The translations under genes were made by a program, and so were the position numbers. A stretch of DNA of 64,000 bases from JAOUJD01 sp963841815 (GTDB taxonomy: Bacteria > Pseudomonadota > Gammaproteobacteria > Burkholderiales > Burkholderiaceae_F), in the NCBI GenBank assembly GCA_963841815.1, contig CAWJEE010000013.1, forward strand, positions 124,001 to 188,000, in the 5' to 3' direction. A model generated the notes under the pieces. That model worked only from the letters and a program-made list of their open reading frames with translations. It had not been told where the DNA came from and did not search any database. Each line of letters starts with the position of its first letter. Position 1 is the first letter of the stretch. Positions 56,862-64,000 of the stretch are shown here, one piece after another.

Positions 56862-57830
56862 TGGCGTACGTTCCCTCCGCCGAGCTGCTCGCGCGCCTCG
56901 CCGACGGCGACACCCGGGCCGCGGGGCGCCTGATCACGCGCGCCGAGAGCGGTGCCGAGGAAGCGCGCGATGCGCTGGCGCAGGTCTATCACCGCGCCGG
57001 CCGGTCGCACGTCATCGGCATCACCGGCGTGCCGGGCAGCGGCAAGTCGACGCTGGTCGGCAGGCTGGCGCGCCTGATGCGCGACCGCGGCGACCGGGTC
57101 GGCATCGTCGCCGTCGATCCGTCGAGCCCGTACTCCGGCGGCGCGATCCTCGGCGACCGCATCCGCATGACCGAACTGGCCAACGATCCCGGCATCTTCA
57201 TCCGCAGCATGGCCACGCGCGGCGCCACCGGCGGCATGGCGCGCGCGGCGCTCGACGCCTGCGACATCCTCGACGTGGCGGGCTACGGCACGATCATCAT
57301 CGAGACGGTCGGGGTCGGCCAGGACGAAGTCGAGATCGCAAAGGCATCGGACACCACGGTCGTCGTGTCCGCGCCGGGCCTCGGCGACGAGATCCAGGCG
57401 ATCAAGGCCGGCGTGCTCGAGATCGCCGACGTCCACGTGGTCTCCAAGTGCGACCGCGACGACGCCAACCGCACGCTGACCGACCTCAAGCAGATGCTGA
57501 CGCTCGGCGCCCTCACCCATCCGAAGACCGACTGGAAGATCCCCGTGATCGGCGTCAGCGCGTTCACCGGCGAAGGCGTGGCGGACCTCATCGACGCGAT
57601 CGCGCGCCACTGGCAGTTGTCGCGATCGAGTGAACTGGGCCGGCTCCGGCGCCGCCGCGTCGCCGACTTCCGCCTGCAGAAGACGGCCGAGACCGTGCTG
57701 CTCGAACGATTCCACCGGGCCAGCGAGCACGTCCGGCCGGAACTCGCTTCCACACTCGCCGACCGCGCGAGCGACCCGTACACGATGGCGCGGCAACTGG
57801 TCATCACCGCATTACGCAAGGAGTACTCGA

Positions 57831-57844
<14 letters not shown>
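56858..57844 (+). CDS. meaB: MeaB-type GTPase, acyl-CoA mutase chaperone
   Basis: G3E-family GTPase that protects and reloads B12-dependent acyl-CoA mutases. It has P-loop GVPGSGKST, the switch region AVDPSSPYSGGAILGDRIRM, metal-binding IIIETVGVGQDEVEIA and base-specifying SKCDRDDANRT. 328 residues, intact. The start overlaps the ligase stop and its end overlaps the large-subunit start by 14 bases. A mutase chaperone next to a mutase is the normal arrangement; MeaH is the name used in hydroxyisobutyryl-CoA mutase operons. Confidence 0.92.
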
Positions 57845-59519
<1,675 letters not shown>

Positions 59520-59570
59520 CGAGGGGGCTGCGGTCCCCGGCGTCGACGGGGACCTCCAGTACAGCCCTCC

Positions 59571-59591
59571 GGGCCACGCGCCGCGTGGCCC
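59571..59591. terminator. hairpin after the mutase operon
   Basis: Arms GGGCCACGCG and CGCGTGGCCC lie 52 bases after the hcmA stop. No T-run follows, so it may be a stability hairpin or weak terminator. The rest of 59520-59677 shows nothing recognisable. Confidence 0.4.
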
Positions 59592-59677
59592 CCTCGTGCT
59601 CCCCCAACCAGGGAAAGTCGATCACCCTGAACGCTGAGCCGCCCGACGATGGTCGCTCCTGATCACGGGTGCGGCGC

Positions 59678-60787
59678 ATGCCAGAATCGAACCTGCAATT
59701 CACTCCGGCGCCCTTCCTCGGCGCGCCTTCGCCGCCCATGCCGTCCGCACCGCATCCGAACCTGCTGTCCTACCTCGGCACCCATCCCGAACTCGCAGGC
59801 CCGCCGCGTCACGTCGGCGCCAATTCCGCGGTCGTCGGTCGCGTCACGCTGGGCCAGGACGCGTGGCTCGGCGCGGCGAGCGTGATCCGGGCCGACGGGC
59901 ACTACGTCCGCGCCGGTGACGACCTGACGCTCGGTCATGGCGCCACGATCCACATCGCGCACGACGTCTACCCCACCGTGATCGGCAACGGCGTGACCGT
60001 CGGCGGCAACGCCGTGATCCACGCCTGCGAGGTGCGCGACGGCTGCATCGTCGAGGACGACGCCGTGATCCTCGACGGCTGCGTGATCGAGGCGGGCGCG
60101 GTGATCGAGCGGGGATCGGTGGTCTATCCGCGCACGACGCTCGAGGGCGGCCAGGTCTACGCGGGCCGGCCGGCCAAGGCGCAGCGCGCGATCGACGCCG
60201 GCGAACTCGCGGCGCGCCGGCAGCAGCTGCGCGCACGACTCGCCGCGGAAGCGGCGGAGCGCGCGCCCGGCTCGAACGAAGGGCCCGAACTGCACCCGAC
60301 GGCCTTCGTCGCCAACACGGCCATGCTGTCCGGCCGGATCGTCGCCGGCCCGCGCACCAGCATCTGGTACGGCTGCGAACTCGACGCGGCGGGCGGCGAA
60401 ATCGTGATCCGCGACCGCACCAACGTGCAGGACAACTCGATCCTGCGCTGCACGCCGGGGGCGCGCATGGTGCTGGGCGCGGACACCACGATCGGCCACA
60501 ACGTGACGATGGCCGACTGCACGATCGGCGACCGCTGCCTGATCGGCATCGGCAGCGTCGTGGCGCCCGGCACCGTGGTCGAGGACGACGTCTTCCTCGC
60601 GGCCGGCGCCAGCACCGCGCCCGGCCAGGTGCTCGGCACGGGTCACCTGTACGGCGGCCAGCCCGCCCGCGTCATCGCGCCGCTCGACGACCGCAAGCGC
60701 GCATTGATCAGGCACACGATCGGCACGTACTGCGAGTACGCGGAAGAGCTCGCCCGCGTGCAGAAGCGGACGGCGACGACGCGGTGA
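59678..60787 (+). CDS. tandem gamma-carbonic anhydrase-like hexapeptide protein
   Basis: A 369-residue protein with two left-handed beta-helix domains (about residues 40-165 and 205-330) of gamma-carbonic-anhydrase type. Domain 1: RADGHYVRAGDDLTLGHGAT, IHIAHDVYPTVIGNGVTVGG, NAVIHACEV. Domain 2: EIVIRDRTNVQDNSILRC, TTIGHNVTMADCTIGDRCLIG. Domain 1 keeps two of the three zinc His (92, 115) with Gly110 at the third site; domain 2 keeps only His274, with Arg257 and Ala279 at the others. Catalytic activity is thus doubtful in either domain alone. Start ATG 59678 is preferred. Confidence 0.8.
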   Translation: MPESNLQFTPAPFLGAPSPPMPSAPHPNLLSYLGTHPELAGPPRHVGANSAVVGRVTLGQDAWLGAASVIRADGHYVRAGDDLTLGHGATIHIAHDVYPTVIGNGVTVGGNAVIHACEVRDGCIVEDDAVILDGCVIEAGAVIERGSVVYPRTTLEGGQVYAGRPAKAQRAIDAGELAARRQQLRARLAAEAAERAPGSNEGPELHPTAFVANTAMLSGRIVAGPRTSIWYGCELDAAGGEIVIRDRTNVQDNSILRCTPGARMVLGADTTIGHNVTMADCTIGDRCLIGIGSVVAPGTVVEDDVFLAAGASTAPGQVLGTGHLYGGQPARVIAPLDDRKRALIRHTIGTYCEYAEELARVQKRTATTR

Positions 60788-61692
60788 GCGACCGGCTGCT
60801 GAAGTTCCTGTTCAGGGCCGCGCCGGTGCGCGGCGGGCTGGTGCGCATCGAGGACGCGTGGCGACAGATGGTGACGCTGCACGCCTACCCGCCGGTCGTC
60901 ACCCGCCTCCTCGGCGAGATGGTCGCCGCGGGCGCCCTGCTCGCGACCAGCATCAAGTTCAACGGCGCGCTGGTGATGCAGGTCCATGGCGATGGTCCCG
61001 TGAAACTGATGGTCGTCGAGTGCCTGCCGGACCTCGCGATCCGCGCCACCGCGAAGATCAGCGGCGGCGACATTGCCGCTGACGCAACGATGCGTGACCT
61101 GATCAACCGCCGCGGCCGCGGCCGCTTCGCGATCACGCTCGACCCGCGCGACCCGATGCCCGGGCAACAACCGTACCAGGGCATCGTGCCGCTCGACGGC
61201 GAATCGATGGCCGACGTGCTGCAGGCCTACATGCGGCAGTCGGAGCAGCTGGACACGCGGCTGTGGCTCGCCGCCGACGATCGCGTCAGTGCCGGCCTGC
61301 TGCTGCAGAGCCTGCCGTCCGAGGGCGGCACGTCGGCGACGCAGGACGCCGATGCGTGGGGCCGCGCGGTCACGCTGGCGCAGACGATCACCAGCGACGA
61401 ACTGCTGAAGCTCGCCCCGGACGCCGTCCTGCACCGCCTGTTCTGGCAGGAGACGCTCGAGCTCTATCCGCCGATGAGCCCGCACTTCGCGTGCACCTGC
61501 TCGCGCGAGCGGATCGGGCGGATGCTCGTGTCGCTGGGGCGCGACGAAGTCGATTCGATCATCGACGAGCAGGGATCGGTCACCGTCACCTGCGACTTCT
61601 GCAACCGCCAGTACACGTTCGACGCGGTGGACGCGGCGCAGCTGTTCACGCGCGGCGACACCGTGCAGGCCGACGACGCGACCCGCCACTGA
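60784..61692 (+). CDS. hslO: redox-regulated chaperone Hsp33
   Basis: A 302-residue chaperone activated by disulfide formation under oxidative stress. The substrate-binding N-terminal domain and the C-terminal zinc module with four Cys (FACTCSRERIGRML and VTCDFCNRQYTF, CxC plus CxxC) are intact. The GTG start at 60784 overlaps the stop of the preceding gene. Its link to that gene is by position only. Confidence 0.93.
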   Translation: MSDRLLKFLFRAAPVRGGLVRIEDAWRQMVTLHAYPPVVTRLLGEMVAAGALLATSIKFNGALVMQVHGDGPVKLMVVECLPDLAIRATAKISGGDIAADATMRDLINRRGRGRFAITLDPRDPMPGQQPYQGIVPLDGESMADVLQAYMRQSEQLDTRLWLAADDRVSAGLLLQSLPSEGGTSATQDADAWGRAVTLAQTITSDELLKLAPDAVLHRLFWQETLELYPPMSPHFACTCSRERIGRMLVSLGRDEVDSIIDEQGSVTVTCDFCNRQYTFDAVDAAQLFTRGDTVQADDATRH

Positions 61693-61736
61693 CGCGGCCG
61701 CTCCTCCCTCGACTCGGGGCCGTCGACCGCCGATTG

Positions 61737-62282
61737 CTACTTCGTATCAGGCGGCGTCAGCACCAACTGGCCGTCTTTCACGGGAATCTGCGCGCCGGGG
61801 CGGAACGACGTCCGGACGACCTTCTGCTGGCCATCGAGGCGATAGGTCACGTCGTAGCCAACCACCTTCTGCGAGGTCTCGTTCACCGTAGTGCAGCGCG
61901 TCTCGGTGGTCGTCACCACGTCCTTCTGCTGCATGTTCTTCTGGACCTGGTTTCCTGCGTAGGCACCGCCCGCCGCCCCGGCCACGGTCGCCACCGTCTT
62001 GCCGGTGCCGCCTCCGATCGTGCTGCCCAGCAGGCCGCCCGCCACGCCGCCGATGACGGTGCCGGCGACCCGGTGCTCGTCCTTCACCGGCGCCTGCTTC
62101 TGCACCTGTACCTGCCTGCAGTCCTCGCGTGGCGTCGAGACCGTCTGCTTCACCTCCTTGACGCCGATGACATCCGCCGCCTTCGGCTGGTTGATCGCCT
62201 TGTAGCCGGTCACGGCTCCGCCGGTCAGCACCACCATCGCGATGCCGCCAATCGCCACGCCCTTCACCATCGACTTGTCCAT
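61737..62282 (-). CDS. glycine-zipper outer membrane protein
   Basis: A 181-residue envelope protein with an N-terminal hydrophobic signal or anchor (GVAIGGIAMVVLTGGAVTGY) and a glycine-zipper 2TM motif (VAGTVIGGVAGGLLGSTIGG, then TGKTVATVAGAAGGAYAGNQ). The C-terminal part (VGYDVTYRLDGQQKVVRTSF, RPGAQIPVKDGQLVL) is typical of this SlyB/YcfJ-type family. Likely outer-membrane associated; function unknown. The frame is intact. Confidence 0.88.
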   Translation of the reverse strand: MDKSMVKGVAIGGIAMVVLTGGAVTGYKAINQPKAADVIGVKEVKQTVSTPREDCRQVQVQKQAPVKDEHRVAGTVIGGVAGGLLGSTIGGGTGKTVATVAGAAGGAYAGNQVQKNMQQKDVVTTTETRCTTVNETSQKVVGYDVTYRLDGQQKVVRTSFRPGAQIPVKDGQLVLTPPDTK

Positions 62283-62452
62283 CGTCCAGCCCTTTCGTCA
62301 GGAACTCCGTTGCCGCACCCGCGCCTGGTCGATCGAGGTTCGCACATCGAGGCCGGCCCGCCCACGCCGTGATCGGGCTAATCCGCCGGCGCCGCACCGG
62401 CCCTCGATGCCCCCACATCGCGCGTGGCTGCGCGGTCCTAGAATGTCGCCCC

Positions 62453-63691
62453 ATGCCCCGCATCGATCCCGACCGTCTGTTGTCCGATCTCCGTGCGCTG
62501 CGTGCCATCGGCGCGCACGGACGCGGCGTGGTGCGCCCCGCCTTCAGCGCGACCGACATGGAAGCGCGCCGCTGGCTGAAGGCCCGGTACGAGGAGGCCG
62601 GGCTCGACGCCGCGATCGACGGCGTCGGCAACGTGCTCGGCCGTTCACGTTCCGCGGGCAAGGCCCTGCTGATCGGCTCGCACTCCGACACGCAGCCGAC
62701 CGGAGGGTGGCTGGACGGCGCGCTCGGCGTGGTCTACGGGCTCGAAGTCGTGCGCGCCCTGGCGACCGACGCGGCGACGCGCGCCCTGCCGGTCGACGCC
62801 GTGTCGTTCCAGGACGAAGAGGCGCGCTTCGTCGGTTGCCTCGGCAGCCGCTCGCTCATCGGCGCGCTGACGCCGGCGATGGAAGACGGCGCGACCGACA
62901 GTCGCGGCACTGCGCTGGCCGATGCGCTGCGCGAGGCCGGCCTCGCCGGCGTGCCGCGACTGCGCCTGGATTCCGATCGTTATGCCGGCTTTGTCGAACC
63001 GCACATCGAACAGGGTCCGCACCTCGAGGACGAAGGACGCCGGATCGGGGTCGTCACGGGCATCGTCGGCCTGCGCGGCATCCGCTTCGTGTTCCGCGGC
63101 CAGCAGAACCACGCCGGCACCACGATGATGGCGCGCCGCCGCGACGCATCCACCGCGCTCTACGAACTCGCGCACCGCATCAACCAGGAATTCCCGAGGG
63201 TCGCCGGGCAGCGCAGCGTCTGGACGATGGGACGCGTGCGCGTCGAGCCGAATGCGACGTCGATCGTGCCTGGCTACGCGGAACTGGACCTGCAGTTCCG
63301 CGATCCGGAGGACGCGCCCCTCGATGCCTTCGAGGACGTCGCCGCCCGCCTGGTCGAGGAGATGAACGCGCGCGGCGGCGTCGCCATCGAAGCCATTCGC
63401 GCCCGCGCGCCGATCCGGCCGAGCCGGATGGATCCGCGCCTGCAGTCCCACATCGAGGCCGCGGCCGAGCGGCACGCGCCGGGCCTGTGGCAGCGCATGC
63501 CGAGCGGCGCGTTCCACGACGCCGGGATCGTGTCCGAGCGCCTGCCGTCGGCAATGATCTTCATTCCGTCGATCGGCGGCATCAGCCACGACTTCGCCGA
63601 GGACAGCCGGGACGAGGACATCGTGCTCGGCTGCCAGGTGGTCGCGGATGCCGCGGCGTCGATCCTCGCCGAGGCCAACGCCGCGCGCTGA
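62453..63691 (+). CDS. Zn-dependent hydantoinase/carbamoylase-family amidase
   Basis: A 412-residue M20-family hydrolase of the N-carbamoyl-L-amino acid amidohydrolase/allantoate amidohydrolase group. Metal ligands lie in IGSHSDTQPTGGWLDGALGV and SFQDEEARFVGCLGSRSLIG; VEPHIEQGPHLEDEGRRIGV and GQQNHAGTTMMARRRDASTA are typical substrate segments, and FIPSIGGISHDFAEDSRDED closes the site. The dimerisation domain is present. ATG 62453 fits the family N-terminus. The substrate is not assigned. Confidence 0.9.
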   Translation: MPRIDPDRLLSDLRALRAIGAHGRGVVRPAFSATDMEARRWLKARYEEAGLDAAIDGVGNVLGRSRSAGKALLIGSHSDTQPTGGWLDGALGVVYGLEVVRALATDAATRALPVDAVSFQDEEARFVGCLGSRSLIGALTPAMEDGATDSRGTALADALREAGLAGVPRLRLDSDRYAGFVEPHIEQGPHLEDEGRRIGVVTGIVGLRGIRFVFRGQQNHAGTTMMARRRDASTALYELAHRINQEFPRVAGQRSVWTMGRVRVEPNATSIVPGYAELDLQFRDPEDAPLDAFEDVAARLVEEMNARGGVAIEAIRARAPIRPSRMDPRLQSHIEAAAERHAPGLWQRMPSGAFHDAGIVSERLPSAMIFIPSIGGISHDFAEDSRDEDIVLGCQVVADAAASILAEANAAR

Positions 63692-63731
63692 AGAACGCGA
63701 AACCGGCGCGCGGGCCTCGACTTCGGCCCGG

Positions 63732-64000
63732 CTAGCGGAACGCCTGCTCCATTTCGCGCCTGAACGCCACCGCCGGCTGGCGCTCGTCGATGTCGACGTC
63801 CTCCCAGCGCACGGGCCGGCCGGCGCCGACCGCATTGCGCAGTCGCACCTTGTGCGCAAGCCCGAAGCGGGAGGCCTCCGAGATGCAGCGACTCGAGCGC
63901 CGGCATCACCTTGCCGTAGACCGTGTGGCCACCCTCGCCGTCGAGCGTCTCGCCCGCGGCGAGATCCCGCTTCGCCGTCGCCACGACGTCGGCGTTGAAG
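63732..64000 (-). CDS. SAF-domain NAD(P)-dependent oxidoreductase, C-terminal part (frameshifted, partial)
   Basis: Only the last 90 residues are visible. They form the SAF domain tail of a homoserine-dehydrogenase-like oxidoreductase: VVATAKRDLAAGETLDGEGG, HTVYGKVMPALESL, and after a correction near 63885 RFGLAHKVRLRNAVGAGRPV, RWEDVDIDERQPAVAFRREM. The rest lies beyond the window. The substrate is unknown. Confidence 0.75.

Overview
The window is GC-rich DNA from a betaproteobacterium, most likely Burkholderiales. This rests on gene order and protein character: lysC-tilS-accA-alkA-cysS-TPR-ppiA-ppiB-lpxH-cysE, trmJ/suhB-mutS and bamC-dapA follow a housekeeping layout typical of that group. 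No rRNA, phage, insertion sequence or CRISPR array is present. Roughly two dozen genes need one to eight single-base frame corrections to read through while their neighbours are intact. I take this as residual assembly indel error, not wholesale gene decay; affected genes are annotated over their full extent.

Layout. 1-3.4 kb: a BmpA-type ABC importer (permease cut by the edge, plus ATPase) and an MFS carrier. 3.5-5.4 kb: small membrane and secreted proteins around tRNA-Ser(UGA). 5.5-14.2 kb: a complete minus-strand Sox cluster reading arsR-type repressor, soxC, soxD, soxY, soxZ, dsrE-like, soxA, soxX, terminator, tlpA-like, soxB, second thioredoxin-fold protein. With soxCD present, thiosulfate should be oxidised fully to sulfate. 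14.3-18.7 kb: CBS-domain protein, ChaN-like lipoprotein, and an MlaE/MlaD lipid-transport pair with a lipoprotein but no adjacent ATPase. 18.8-23.3 kb: an accessory-looking stretch with a sigma-54 activator fused to a degenerate cyclase-like domain, a divergent repeat protein, a GGGTCAA repeat array, tRNA-Arg(ACG), dodecin, tRNA-Ser(GCU) and a tRNA relic. 23.3-47.5 kb: housekeeping genes.

47.5-54.8 kb: an acyl-CoA synthetase, an isochorismatase-fold hydrolase, a flavocytochrome c sulfide dehydrogenase pair (a second sulfur-oxidation input), a MaoC-type hydratase, two paralogous proteins of unknown function, a DUF455 protein and a GntR/FCD regulator. 54.9-59.5 kb: a B12-dependent acyl-CoA mutase operon (small subunit, PaaK-family CoA ligase, MeaB-type GTPase, large subunit). 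The large subunit carries Ile90 and Asp117, the residues that mark 2-hydroxyisobutyryl-CoA mutase rather than methylmalonyl-CoA mutase. The operon therefore most likely activates 2-hydroxyisobutyrate and isomerises it to 3-hydroxybutyryl-CoA, as in degraders of tert-butyl compounds. 59.6-64 kb: a tandem gamma-carbonic-anhydrase-like protein with split zinc ligands, Hsp33, a glycine-zipper protein, a carbamoylase-family hydrolase and the end of a SAF-domain oxidoreductase.

Together the genes suggest a versatile respiring bacterium that can draw electrons from thiosulfate and sulfide and use branched hydroxy acids as carbon source.
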